Assembly: GCA_020881915.1 (NCBI GenBank)
Contig: JAJFPB010000011.1
Span: forward strand, 1,178,001 to 1,242,000
DNA length: 64,000 bases
Direction: 5' to 3'
DNA from: Paramyrothecium sp. XJ0827
Taxonomy: Eukaryota; Ascomycota; Sordariomycetes; Hypocreales; Stachybotryaceae
Shown piece after piece: positions 24,117 through 34,551 of the stretch. The first letter of the stretch is position 1. Each line of letters begins with the position of its first letter. The notes beneath the pieces are model-generated. The model worked only from the letters and a program-made list of their open reading frames with translations, did not search any database and was not told the DNA's origin. Both the position numbers and the translations under genes were made by a program.

Positions 24117-25367
24117 TTACGAACTCCGGGACCATAACTTGCTCACCATATTCTTCGTCTCCGTCATCTGCCCTGTTTCCACTCCCGTTATCAGCAGGGA
24201 TGCTGTCAAAATTAGATCATGAAGCGGATCCTCTACTTCACAGAGATCTACCACATCTTGATGTACAACGATCTCGTCGGCGATACTTTCAAGCTCGTCG
24301 TCTGTCGGGTCCTGGCAAGAGGCGGTCGGGACAGGCTCTTCCGACTTCATCGTGACGTGTACCGGTGCCTCCGGCTTGATCTGGTCTGTGTTCCCAGTGC
24401 TAGTCTCTTTCTTGACATGTTCCTCCTGTTTGATACGCTTCTTTCCATGGGGCGCAGGGCTTGTATCTTCTTTCTTGACCTTCCGTTTCTTTTCTTCCTT
24501 GACTGGCGTTGAGTATTCATCCGGCCGGAGCGGTGTGACTGGCTCCTGCTTGTCAACTACATCTGTGGATGTAAGGACGACCAGAACCTTCAACTGTCCT
24601 GCTTGGTTGTTTCCGAAGTGCCCCGAGGCGAGCATACTCGACGGTGTCATGTACTTATCGGTGTTGGGAACAGTGACTATCTTCTTGCCGGAGAAACTCG
24701 AAGCGTATGAAAGACTCCAAAAATCTCTATTTGTAAGATCGATTGTAGGCGGAAGCGGACGGAGATGGTCGAACAAAATCTCAGTGAATGAGGGCCAAGT
24801 CAGTAAATCCGCCGAGGAAAACTTAATCACAGTATCTTTCAGAGGCAGCACTGTCTCAGGAACCTCCACTGCCAGCCCGTTGAAATATCTGGTCTCCAGG
24901 CTCACAAGCAGGAGGCTAATATGTACCCACTGGTATCCCGTTCGATGTCTTGTTGGCTTCCTGGTATTAGCCTTTGAATTCTGAATGGCCCGGCTGGCCG
25001 CCGATGCGACGGTCATGAACTGGGGATTGCTTGACAACGCAGGAGGGGGTATGCGTGCCCGTGTATTCACTGCGCCGGGAGTAGACTCTTCGTTAGGGAG
25101 TAGTTGAGCCGTACGTCCAATGCCAACAGAGGATACCGGCTTCTGCCTGTCACGCAGTAGCTGGCTTGCCGGACTGACTGCCCGTGGAGGAGAGTCCTCA
25201 ACTTCCACCACCTCATCGTACGGACCCGGAAGTGCCGGAGTTTTGGACCTGGCTTGATGCTGGGGCCGAAAGGGGTTGGCCAAGCCGCAACGGCCGCAAT
25301 AGTTCGCGCCAACATACGCGGTGGTGAAGAGTTCGTAGTGCTTTTCCGGCTTGGATGCAGTAGGCAT
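24117..25367 (-). CDS. transposon passenger protein of unknown function
   Basis: The ATG at 25367 opens 416 codons. A CGRC motif (NYCGRCGLANPF) lies near the N-terminus. A folded-looking central part follows (GYQWVHISLLLVSLETRYFNGLAVEVPETVLPL...DFWSLSYASSF). A Lys/Glu-rich, probably nuclear, C-terminal half comes last (KEEKKRKVKKEDTSP, KKRIKQEEHVKKE). A possible GTGAGC donor near the 3' end suggests that the last residues may differ. It lies tail to tail with the transposase inside the same terminal repeats, so it probably belongs to the element. I do not recognise the family. Confidence 0.6.
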   Translation of the reverse strand: MPTASKPEKHYELFTTAYVGANYCGRCGLANPFRPQHQARSKTPALPGPYDEVVEVEDSPPRAVSPASQLLRDRQKPVSSVGIGRTAQLLPNEESTPGAVNTRARIPPPALSSNPQFMTVASAASRAIQNSKANTRKPTRHRTGYQWVHISLLLVSLETRYFNGLAVEVPETVLPLKDTVIKFSSADLLTWPSFTEILFDHLRPLPPTIDLTNRDFWSLSYASSFSGKKIVTVPNTDKYMTPSSMLASGHFGNNQAGQLKVLVVLTSTDVVDKQEPVTPLRPDEYSTPVKEEKKRKVKKEDTSPAPHGKKRIKQEEHVKKETSTGNTDQIKPEAPVHVTMKSEEPVPTASCQDPTDDELESIADEIVVHQDVVDLCEVEDPLHDLILTASLLITGVETGQMTETKNMVSKLWSRSS

Positions 25368-26314
25368 GCTCTGGGGATCTTAGGAGGGCCCATTTCGGTA
25401 CCTAGAAGAGAGGAGGTGAAAGTCGGGAGGGGAAAAAGGGGAAGTCCTGTATCCATTGAGTGTTTAATATAACAAGAACAACAATATCGCCCTTCCCTAT
25501 GGTGGATGAAGTCGCTAGGCTCATTTAAGCAGGAGGTTGCTGCGCTAGTCCGCTGCTGACCAGTAGCGGGATTACTGCGGTGACCCCGAATGGGCTCACC
25601 AAGCTGCTGCTCATGCGAATGGAAGAGGAATGAGCAGCTAAGTTTTCGCCATTTCTAAAATAGGGGAGTTTCAATGGCGAATAGAAAGTAAGGATTGAGT
25701 AGTGAGGTTGTTTAGAAAGATCGACTCAAATAGTCAGAACCATGTCCCGGACATGGTGTTGTGAGCATCTATGTGATGGCGACGCCAAAAAGTATAGTGA
25801 CTGGGAATTTCGACTGGCTAAAGGCTACCGCGCGAGTCCGCTGCTAGTCCGCAGTACATTTCCCAGGCCAGCCAAAAGGTACTCGGATGACTAAGGAGTC
25901 GAGCCCCTAAACCCAAATGGGGTTTTGCAACAGTGCCCCCTATCGCCCACCGTAGATACCCTACCAGCTAGCGATAAAACAAGTAGGTAGAGCGAGGGGG
26001 ATGGGGACAGTGGAGCAATCCCCTGACTAGATATATCATTGGCGGATGCGCTCGGAGGACGTCCGTTGTTCTTAAGGCTACTATTGGTTCTAGCTACGGT
26101 TCAAGGAGGAAATGTGGGGGTTTTAAGTGGCACCGTGGAAGTAGTTGGGTGTTCGCCCCACGTCGCCGCCCTGACACATTGAATCCCAGAGAGTGAAGGG
26201 TGGGGAAAATTGGAAGAACATGTCACAGTCTGTACCCCTCATGCCGAGATTGTAGATGAAGATGGTTTTCAACATCAAGCCTTCAATACTATCTTCTTCA
26301 AGTCTCAATAAAAC

Positions 26315-28825
26315 ATGGATAGAAAATATATAACGCTTAGATCTGCACCAGCGTCTAATGCACCATCAACCACTTTGTCAAGGTCAGCTCAGATTGTTCC
26401 AAGGCGGCGTGTGGGAGTTGCAGTTGCCTGCAATAACTGTCGGAAAAAAAAGATACGCGTCAGTGCTTCCCCTCTTTTGGCCTTAGACCTAAACGTCGCG
26501 TTAACCATTCCTTGAACCAGTGTGACGGAATGTACCCAGTCTGCACAGCTTGCAAGAGAGGGAGAAAGGAGTGTATCTATGTTAGGAGCGAAAGCAGTAG
26601 CAGTAGCAGCAGCAGTGGCAGCAACAATGAAGGCAATAATGGAGATGCCTTGGTCGAGGCCATCAGACTCCTTAACGCATTGCCTCCGCAGCGGGCAATG
26701 GCAATGATCAGAATGCTCCAGAGCGAGGGCAGCTCTGCTGCAATACTATCGCGTCTGTGGTCAGTCGTGGTAGATTTAACGTCGCCGTCGGCGAATCTCA
26801 TAGCCAGCCCTGGCCTATTACCGCGGCTGAATCTCACCATTGAGCTGCAGATTCGCCATCCATTTGCATATCCACCTGCACCCCCTATTGATTTAGGAGA
26901 TGCACAAAGTCCCCTTAAATGGCTAACTCAAGCTACCCGAAGTGCTGGGTTTCCTCAATCAGGGCTTAGAACTAGCTTCTCTCTTGATACCGCCGACGGC
27001 AGCATCAATGATGAGACAACTCCTCCCGAGCAAGAACCTACAAATTTGAATAAACTGTAGGTCCCTGTCTGTTTCGGCCACTTCCTGACAATGACTAATA
27101 CATGGACTTAGCGTTCCTCAACCACCTCCTCCACGTTCGTCGCCTGATCTCGGCAGTCGATTACAAACATTGAAAATCAACCATTGGACTATTGTGCCCA
27201 TAACAGATGAGCTTGCCACAAAAGTATTGTGTCTGTATTTTGATACCGATCACCCACTTATAGGCTCATTCGAGCCAGACACCTTCGTAAACGACCTTGT
27301 GACCCAAAAGATTGGCTCATATTGTACTTCTCTGATGGTTAACGCCCTCATGTTCTGGGCTTGCGTAGGTCCTGCCTTACTTCTTGGAAGGAACGCCCGA
27401 AACAAATCTTGGCTGACGTACGCATCTAAATAGCAAATGTACAGTGCCATAAATGGGGATGTGGATAGGCTCGTTGATGATTTTGCTGCCGAGGCTGAGC
27501 GGCTTTGGGCAATTGAAGGCCGTCCTCACCGTCTAACCGACATCATCGCTGCCCAATATATGAGCCTCTCTTATCAAGCTCGAGGAATTGACAATGCGGT
27601 GCTAAGGTATCTATCCGAAGCCGTTCAGATAGGTACCTCGATGGGTTTATTTGGCGTTGAGCAGGAAACTGCTCAAATCAGAATGGGCCCGCTGTCACCT
27701 GCGCAGGCCAGGACCACATCCTACGTGGCGTGGGGAGTCTTCAACTGGGCTACGTAAGTAGAAGTTACACACGAAGAAGTTGATTCTGTTTTTTGATACA
27801 TTGGCAGTTTCATGGCAATCTTCTATCATCAACCCGGGGTCGAGTATCCAAGAGTCCCTCCGACTATTCCAGTGCCAGACAGTGCAAAAGTCCTTCAGTT
27901 CACCCCAGAAGGCATGCTTCCCCTACATCCTTCTGCACAGACACGGCAATTTAGACTCTTTTTTCCAGTCCTCTGTGGGTTTTGGAGAATATTGAACAGC
28001 GTTGCCGCGGCCTATTATGCAGATAGCTCCTCGACTACCATTGAACTCGCAACACTAGAATTTGCCAAATCCAAGTACGAGGAGCTACTGGGTTGGACTG
28101 ACAATTTGCACTCAAATTTATCACGCAATGGGGGGGAAACACATCTCGTGATCACCTTCCAGTAAGCATGGCCAGCCAGGAACGGGGTTTTCGCTTTCGC
28201 GTTATGCCAATTCTAACTAAACGTGTCTAGTCTCTGGCTACATTCAGCCATCCTCGACATCTTTCGGCCATTCATTCGTGAATCTGACAATGCAGCAGCT
28301 GCGCCACATGATTTTTCGTCTGGGATCAGATCACCAGAAGTGATTTGCGCTGCCTCCACGGAGCAGCTTAAGCGAATGGTCGTCATTTACCGTTTTAACT
28401 ACAAGACATCCACATACAGCATGGTCTGGCACACTGCGCTACTCTATTTAGCCAACGCTATGTTGCAGAACACAGGGCAGAAGGACTGGTTCCTCTATTT
28501 CCTCCTTTGCCTCTACGGCTATGAAAGTTTGTGCAAATCCTTCCGCGTTACAGAAGCGATTGGTAAGAGCCTGCTGTCCATGGCGATGCGTAATGGCTGT
28601 CTATCTGGCGACCACGCACGCCGCATAATGATCGAGTTCCGAGAGAGGAAATTATGGACCCACCTGAAGGAGGAAATACGCGCTACGTGCATGGTAGACT
28701 TGGACTTAGCCATGTCTGACCCTCCCGCGGCTACGGTGGAGACATTGGCAGGGGATTTCGATGACAACGCGATGATCCAAGACTATACCAAGATCTTCGA
28801 AGCCAATAACAATCTGACAGAATAA
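26315..28825 (+). pseudogene. Zn2Cys6 transcription factor with a premature stop
   Basis: From the ATG at 26315 the gene has introns at 26459-26520, 27057-27111, 27754-27807 and 28162-28230. Splicing the first completes the Gal4-type zinc cluster CNNCRKKKIRCDG...CTACKRGRKEC. A Ser run, then a fungal-specific regulatory domain follow (VLCLYFDTDHPLIGSF, ARGIDNAVLRYLSEAVQIGTSMGLF, HLWLHSAILDIFRPF). The frame is blocked by TAG at 27431-27433, where SYASK*QMYSAI would read through with a Gln codon. CAG-to-TAG is the change expected from RIP. All other exons and splice sites look sound, so inactivation may be recent. No target genes are evident nearby. Confidence 0.85.
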
Positions 28826-29720
28826 GACCAATCTACAGTCAGACAGGACTAGTAAAACAGTGTGCCGCATCACTGTAAAATGCCCGGGTGTAGATTTTCA
28901 TGCATGAGCGCAATATGGTTGATCATGCTAATAGAAATAGCAATTTAAGCCTCGGCTTCACCTTATGACAAGATCTTCAGTGAATTGCTCGCTTAGGTAA
29001 CAACCAAGAGTATAGTAGCCATTCACTTCGGTTCCAGCGACTAAGTAGTCTAGAGTAGTCATAAACAAGTCTTCAGCCTTCAATGGTTGTCGCAAATTTC
29101 TAGTTTACAAGTAGCTGTTAACGTGCGACTCAACCGCCTTGCACAAGGAAACCAATCAGTCTATGGATCTAGGAAAGTGCATGAATATCTTCGAGAGGAT
29201 TGCCCTTCGAAAGCAACAAATCTGATCTCGTGCGCACATTCATGTTTCCTCGGTTCGGCAGCCTGAAAGCTCGCGATGACACTGACGTGGCCGACCGGAG
29301 AGCATCCGCGTTGGACAGGCCAACTTCAACCAGTAGCCGCAACTCGTCGTGCAGGCTCTTCCCGAAAGGCACCGCAACACCATCGCCCTCGTTAGCTGCC
29401 GTTCCAGCACAAATGGGTACTCCGGCACTGTGCAGATCAATCTAGTCCATTTTTTGGACCCGGCCCACGTACGGCAAGCACAGTGTGTGGCTTGCTTCTG
29501 GAAGTTCTTTTGAGTTCCATACGTGCTTCAGGCACATTAGGGGGCCTTATCACTCAGCCCCGCAGTACGAGTGAGCGGTTACTAGCGGAAGGTGATGGCT
29601 ATCGTTGACTTTATTTGCATATCTTTGCTGAATGTTCGGGTTGATCTTGAGCCGAAGCAGCTATATGAGAAGATCTTTCTGGCTGTGTGTCTTACGGTAA
29701 GTCCTAACTTCAGTAATTGT
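28826..29720. other. no recognisable gene
   Basis: The spacer between the regulator and hAT 3 contains only short overlapping frames (29169-29445) with no known domain. Confidence 0.4.
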
Positions 29721-32566
29721 CAGTGTGTCCATCAACCAAGTAAAGCAAAATTTGGACTCTCTACTTGACTTGGTTGACGGGACCCTCTTGCTTGACTTGG
29801 TTTACTCGGTAAGAGTGGCTTGCTTTGCTTGGTTGGTTGACGTTACTCGACTATTTCCAATTCCTCTACGGGCCCCCTGTCATAGATCTATGCTAACATG
29901 CCGCTTCGAAGCAGGTGCTTTTGACACTCAATCGCCGCTACAGTGTCCGAACAGAGCCGGTTCCGTTCATCCGTGATGACCTTCTTTGCCTGTGAGAAAG
30001 CACGCTCACACTCAGCGCTCATAGCTGGGCAACTGAACAAGTCAAACGCCATCTTGGACAGGATTGGGTAGTCAGATGCATGGCGAACCCACCACTCCAG
30101 AGGATCCTCAACATCCAGATCAGCCTTATTGGTCCTCGCCATAAACTCATCCAGCTCAGAGGTCCGTTTCACCCGCTTCTTTCCTCGTGTAGCTGACATC
30201 GCAGTGACGGCAAGCCTCTGACGACGCTTACGAGCTTGCTGGAGTGGATCAAGTGTCGCATTGCCATGAACAATAGCCTTCTCCTCTAGCTCCTCCAGCT
30301 CCTCCAGCCCCAGCTCCTGTCGCGCTCCGTCCATTAGGTCCGCCTCCGCTTCTGCCTCGTATTGTGCAAACACCTCTTGCACCACTCTCTTTGCCCCGCT
30401 GATCCATTGCTTATTGTGGCTCCATTCAAGCTCAAAGTAGGTAAACTTATTGGCCGGATGCAAGGCAACTGCGCATCGATATGCAGGACTGGCATCTGTG
30501 AGGCCAAAGTATTCCTCAAGCTTGACACGAGCAGCATCAATAGCATGGGAATAGTATGTTGACACCACGTCAGGATGATCATCTGCGAATCTCCCAGCCT
30601 CTTGGAGCTTCTTGAAGAGTACATCCAGCGACTCGATGGTCTCGTGGAGTGAGCCATGTGATCCTTCTCGGCCAACTTTGTTTGCCCGTCCTTCCATGCG
30701 TTTTGTTAGATCTTTGAAAGGCTTGAGGATAGCATGGAAGTGGCCCAGATCGACCCAATCCTGTGGAGTCAGGTTGTCGCCCGAGATATCATATCCCTCA
30801 CCCACATGGCTATAATGGAGAAGGAATAGATCGATTGCGTGGCGAAGTTTCAGGGCTCTTTCAATCATGGCATATACAGAGTTCCAGCGGATGCCGCCAT
30901 CGACCAGGACTCTAGTATGAAGATGTTCAATGCTGCCTTCTTCGTAAGCCTGCAAGATGTACTGTTTCAGCCGCTCCCGTCGCTGGTCGCTTCTGTTGAT
31001 CCACACGCAGAAGTTGTGGAGCTTGCCGATGAAGCTCTGCTTCCTCCATATCTCAAACCGCTCGTCATCGGATGCGCCACGGAGCTGTTGCTCCAGCTTG
31101 CTAACGCCTTGTCCAAACAGTAGAGCTTTGACGATGAGGTTCAGCATATGGCCGACGCACCGAAGGCGATTTTCGCGTCTGATTGTCGGGTGCTGCTCTG
31201 CTAGCTCCAGAATGCATACGTCGTTGCTTCTAGCGTTGTCCATCATGAAGAAGCCCATGAGTGGTGAGATATCGTAGAAATCGAGGGTGGATGACAACAC
31301 CTTGGCAATATTCTCGCCAGAATGAGGCCCCTTCAGAGGGGAAAGGTCCAGAAGAGCGGTTTGCAACTTATGCTTTTCATCCAAAAAGTGAGCAACAATG
31401 GCAAGATAGTTTGTCCCTTCTTCAGATGTCCATGCATCCACCGAGATATGGACCTTGCTTTTGGCGGAATGGAGCTTTGCCCTTAGCCAAACGCGTCTCC
31501 CACCATCGCCAAGCCACTTCTCTTTGACCCAACTGCTAAGAGTTGACGGGCTTTTGGGAAGGATCTTGTCAATGTCTTCGAGATAGTTGGTAAAAATCTC
31601 ATTCGTGCGCCGATGAGTCGCTTGACGAAATGTCAGGTCAAGGACAATGACCCAGTCAGTAAAATCGTCCTTGAATTTCAGGTCGTCGAACACCACGCGC
31701 CGGCTTCCGAGGTATGGCGTGAGGCTTGCTGTCCTCTTAGCTATGCTGAAAGGATCGGATCCTGTTGCTTTGTAACCAAATTCTTCCAGTCTGTGCTGCT
31801 GTTTAAGGTGGTAAATGATGCTGGTCGTGCTCTCACTGGCAAACAGCGCAGCATCATGACGGCCACTAATATGGCAATACTTGCACAGCCAATACTTGTT
31901 GTTCCCGTCCGTCGTAAGTTGAGCGCCGTGCCTGTAGATTGCTGAAGGCTGGGATTTGGAGTTGATGACGCGCTTATGAGGCTGACGGTATCGAATGGAC
32001 GGTACTGGCTTCCTGTCGTAGCGGATTTTGTCCCAGTCGATAGGGAAAAGGCACTGAGAGGCGTCCGACATCCCTCTTTCGTCCGAAGGCGTCGAACGAG
32101 TGGTCTCATCATTAGTTCGAGTTGAGGCGGAGACAGGAGTGCTCGGCCGGGAGGGACCGAGCGACTCAGAAGGAGTCCTAGGACGGGTGGCTTCTTCGAG
32201 CCTTCCATGAGACCTGAAGAATGGATGCGAAGACATATTTAAGATGGTAGCATCACTAGGCCAAATCTACAACCTTGGCTTTGCGGAAAGTTTGAGAAAG
32301 AAAAGGAGATCCTTCAGGGTGCACTTATTTCAATCAAAGAATGGGCCAATCAGGTGCGCCGCTGTTTATAGCTTGCCCTCTTAAGGTTAGACAACCTTGG
32401 CAGCTTACCCGATTCGGTAATTTGGTCGAGTAACTTGAAGTTGACTCGAGTACGCCAAAAAGGCTTGCTTTTGGTTGGTCGGAGGAGTCCTTACTCGTGG
32501 TTGCTTGTTACGTAATCAAGCAACCTCAACCAACCAAGTCAAGTAACTTGGTTGTTGGACACTCTG
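29721..32566 (-). mobile_element. hAT transposon 3
   Basis: The ends are 21-bp imperfect inverted repeats of the form CAG(T/A)GTGTCC and (T/A)CAACCAAGT, starting at 29721 and ending at 32566. Subterminal ACTTGACTTGGTT-type motifs occur at both ends. It belongs to a different family from hAT 1, 2 and 4. Flanking 8-mers (GTAATTGT and CAGAGAAG) do not match, so the expected duplication is absent. Confidence 0.85.
29888..32236 (-). CDS. hAT transposase, intact
   Basis: An uninterrupted 782-codon frame starts at the ATG at 32236. A Ser/Thr/Pro-rich leader precedes a BED-like zinc finger (YWLCKYC ... YHLKQQH, about residues 113-150). The RNase H-like core contains VHISVDAWTSEEG and the GFFMMDNARSND aspartate segment. 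The C-terminal dimerisation domain with the conserved acidic motif is complete (MAFDLFSCPAMSAECERAFSQAKKVITDERNRL). The length is typical of active hAT transposases, and no intron is needed. It is the best candidate in the window for a functional transposase, and the terminal repeats are present. Confidence 0.92.
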   Translation of the reverse strand: MSSHPFFRSHGRLEEATRPRTPSESLGPSRPSTPVSASTRTNDETTRSTPSDERGMSDASQCLFPIDWDKIRYDRKPVPSIRYRQPHKRVINSKSQPSAIYRHGAQLTTDGNNKYWLCKYCHISGRHDAALFASESTTSIIYHLKQQHRLEEFGYKATGSDPFSIAKRTASLTPYLGSRRVVFDDLKFKDDFTDWVIVLDLTFRQATHRRTNEIFTNYLEDIDKILPKSPSTLSSWVKEKWLGDGGRRVWLRAKLHSAKSKVHISVDAWTSEEGTNYLAIVAHFLDEKHKLQTALLDLSPLKGPHSGENIAKVLSSTLDFYDISPLMGFFMMDNARSNDVCILELAEQHPTIRRENRLRCVGHMLNLIVKALLFGQGVSKLEQQLRGASDDERFEIWRKQSFIGKLHNFCVWINRSDQRRERLKQYILQAYEEGSIEHLHTRVLVDGGIRWNSVYAMIERALKLRHAIDLFLLHYSHVGEGYDISGDNLTPQDWVDLGHFHAILKPFKDLTKRMEGRANKVGREGSHGSLHETIESLDVLFKKLQEAGRFADDHPDVVSTYYSHAIDAARVKLEEYFGLTDASPAYRCAVALHPANKFTYFELEWSHNKQWISGAKRVVQEVFAQYEAEAEADLMDGARQELGLEELEELEEKAIVHGNATLDPLQQARKRRQRLAVTAMSATRGKKRVKRTSELDEFMARTNKADLDVEDPLEWWVRHASDYPILSKMAFDLFSCPAMSAECERAFSQAKKVITDERNRLCSDTVAAIECQKHLLRSGMLA

Positions 32567-33358
32567 CAGAGAAGCGTGGATTATGTGGAGAAGGAAGAAT
32601 GCCGGCGAAAGATATTGGATGTGGCAATGGATGGCCGGATGGATCGAGAAAGTTGCGAAGAGGGTGAAGAGAAGTGCGATGTATGCCGAGGAATGGATGA
32701 AGAGTTGGGTAGAGGAGTGGAAGACGGAGATGATGATAAAGACGAAGATGGATACAGGGAGGTACGGATGGTATTCAACAAGCAAAGACGAGATATGGCA
32801 TTCCAAGAATGGCAAAACCAGAAGCAGATAATGGAGGATGCAGCGATGGCGAGCGAGTTGGAGGGATATTTGGAAAGTTGGGCAGGGCGTTGCGCGATTT
32901 GCCGAATGGGGGATGAGGAAGATGAGCATAGAATGGAGGATTGCCCATTAAGGCAGACAAAAGGGTACAAAGAGGTGGTTGGGTTTAAAAAAAGGATAGA
33001 GGATAAGATGTTTCAGAAGGGAGGGTTTGAGAGGTATAGCGGTTGTTTTGGTTGTGGGTTGCCATATCAGGTTTGTAAGGGGTGGAAGGTAATAGATGAT
33101 GATGGGGGGAGATATGAGAAGGTTCAGGGAGGGGAGTGCCAGTATAAGGGATTGTTAGCATGGTTTTACGGAGCAGCATGTTGTGTTTTTAAGGAAGAGA
33201 TGGTTCGATTAAGCGGGCAGGAGGTAGGGTCGATTGGGTTTTTTCAATGGGCAGGGAGGAGGATCCCGTCATGGGGCGGGATGGAGACGAATGAGATGTG
33301 CCGGGGGTTTGTACGTTTATGTAAGTGGATGATGGATGATGAGGGTGAAGAGATATAA
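32567..33358 (+). pseudogene. RecQ (telomere-linked) helicase, 3' fragment
   Basis: Immediately outside the hAT 3 end the frame reads CRRKILDVAMDG...C...CDVC, the zinc-binding module that follows the RecQ helicase core. The remainder (WAGRCAICRMGDEEDEHRMEDCP, YSGCFGCGLPYQVCKGW, GECQYKG) has the cysteine-rich character of the C-terminal extension of fungal subtelomeric RecQ-like helicases. About 260 residues remain and end at a natural-looking stop at 33358. The helicase domains are absent and are not found beyond the hAT on the left. The gene is a 5'-truncated remnant. Such genes usually lie near chromosome ends, but no telomere repeat is seen here. Confidence 0.75.
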
Positions 33359-33700
33359 AGAAAAAGTGAGTAGGAAGGAAGAAGAGGGTATAATATAGAA
33401 TAAATAAGTTATATGATTATTTTAGGGTTTTAATATAGGTTTGTTTATAGAGAAGGAATTATACAATAGTTAAGGGCGATAGCAGGAAAAGAGCCAGACC
33501 GGCGAGGTCATAGTGAGGGTTAGTTATAATAGCAAATGGTTAGGGGGAGTAAGGAAGGGATTTAATAATGAAGGCAATAATTTGTAGAGGGTTATTCCGT
33601 GCTTGGGTATAGGGTTAAGTTGGGTGTATGTGACTGTATCTTAATGTTTACGAGGGGTGACTTCCCCCACCCCCGCCTCCCCCCAATGCATTAGGTGGAT
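33359..33700. other. AT-rich spacer, no gene
   Basis: AT-rich sequence after the helicase stop, followed by a C-rich stretch (about 33661-33685) that leads into the palindrome cluster. Confidence 0.4.
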
Positions 33701-33942
33701 TTTTGGCCCCCGGGGGCGAAAATAAGTGGGTCTACTTTAAGAGAACGACATGCAATATTGAGTCCCAGCGGAACTACACCATTTCACCCCCGGGGGCGAA
33801 ACTTACATGCAGGCCCCTCTACTAACTCCAACCAAGTTCGTATACACAGTCGTATCTGTTTTACATTACCGAACTCATTCATGCATTGTATCTACTGGTT
33901 CAGAGTAATAGCAATGAACCAGTTTCGCCCCCGGGGGCGAAA
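33701..33942. promoter_or_regulatory. three copies of a GC-rich palindrome upstream of gene A
   Basis: The 20-bp sequence TTTCGCCCCCGGGGGCGAAA is a perfect palindrome at 33923-33942. One-mismatch versions occur at 33782-33801 and 33701-33722, the last extended by one base on each side. The intervening sequence is not similar, so the sites themselves are conserved. They lie 610-850 bp before the ATG of gene A. A degenerate copy lies at 37332-37349, just before gene B. They look like binding sites for a dimeric protein, and the nearby DGQHR-motif protein is one candidate. Confidence 0.8.
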
Positions 33943-34551
33943 TCAAGGACGTCCTACTCTTTCTGCCTGCAAGCTACCGAATATCCTACGGGGTAAAAGC
34001 AGAATTATAACCACATCCTCCATTAGCATAAGCGTCCCAAGGTTATACTTCATACATCGCGTCAGGGATGTTGCTGGAGTAAGTGGCCCGGCGGGCTGTT
34101 TTTGTGTGTTTAGAGATGAAATGAATAGCAGATGAGTGAAGAGTAATATTCGTCTCTTCCTACCCAAAGCCTCCCTTATGACTTATGACACGTTCTTGTT
34201 GTTTCCGCTTTGCTTTTTTCTCTCCTCCCCCCCCCCTGGTGTCGTATTTTCTTCTTCCAAACGCGTCAGCAGAAAAGTCGCGTCTTTTTCAGCGGGGCCT
34301 GCGATGGGAAGAGACATCAGGTCGGGGCCCATCCGCCACTTTCACCACGAACCAGTTATATGCCGGTGGCGCCATCAGACACTTGGGGAGTTTGAAACCA
34401 GGCCCAAGGTCATGCAGAGTACTCCATTCCTTTTCATATTTCTGCACCCTATCACCGAAGCCCTTCCCTCGAGTCAATCACCCGGAACCAACCTACCCTA
34501 TACACTCACCACACAATTCCGGTGAGCTTGTGAGCCCAAACGACACCAGAG

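Larger units (their letters stand above)
20749..25942. mobile_element. 5.2-kb integrase-type DNA transposon
   Basis: Imperfect 24-bp inverted ends start TAGGGG(T/G)CACTGTTGC and continue with CAAAACCCC, at 20749-20772 and 25919-25942. Inside are an integrase-like DDE transposase on the plus strand and two minus-strand passenger genes. A subterminal motif related to CCGCTGCKGACCAGT recurs near 20910, 22061, 25546 and 25836 and may be bound by the transposase. I see no clear target duplication (flanks AGGCTA and TCGCCC). The transposase type resembles the eukaryotic IS3EU/Ginger-like class with rve-type catalytic cores; exact family placement is uncertain. Confidence 0.8.

Noticed and set aside
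22183..25367. Starship captain (DUF3435 tyrosine recombinase)
   Set aside because: The recombinase here has a DDE integrase core with D, D and E, not a tyrosine recombinase. No captain is seen in the window.
32516..33179. Minus-strand Ser/Pro/His-rich frames
   Set aside because: Complement of the acidic helicase fragment; no domain.
33400..33660. Telomere-like AT/GGGTTA context
   Set aside because: Only isolated GGGTTA-like words; no tandem telomere array.
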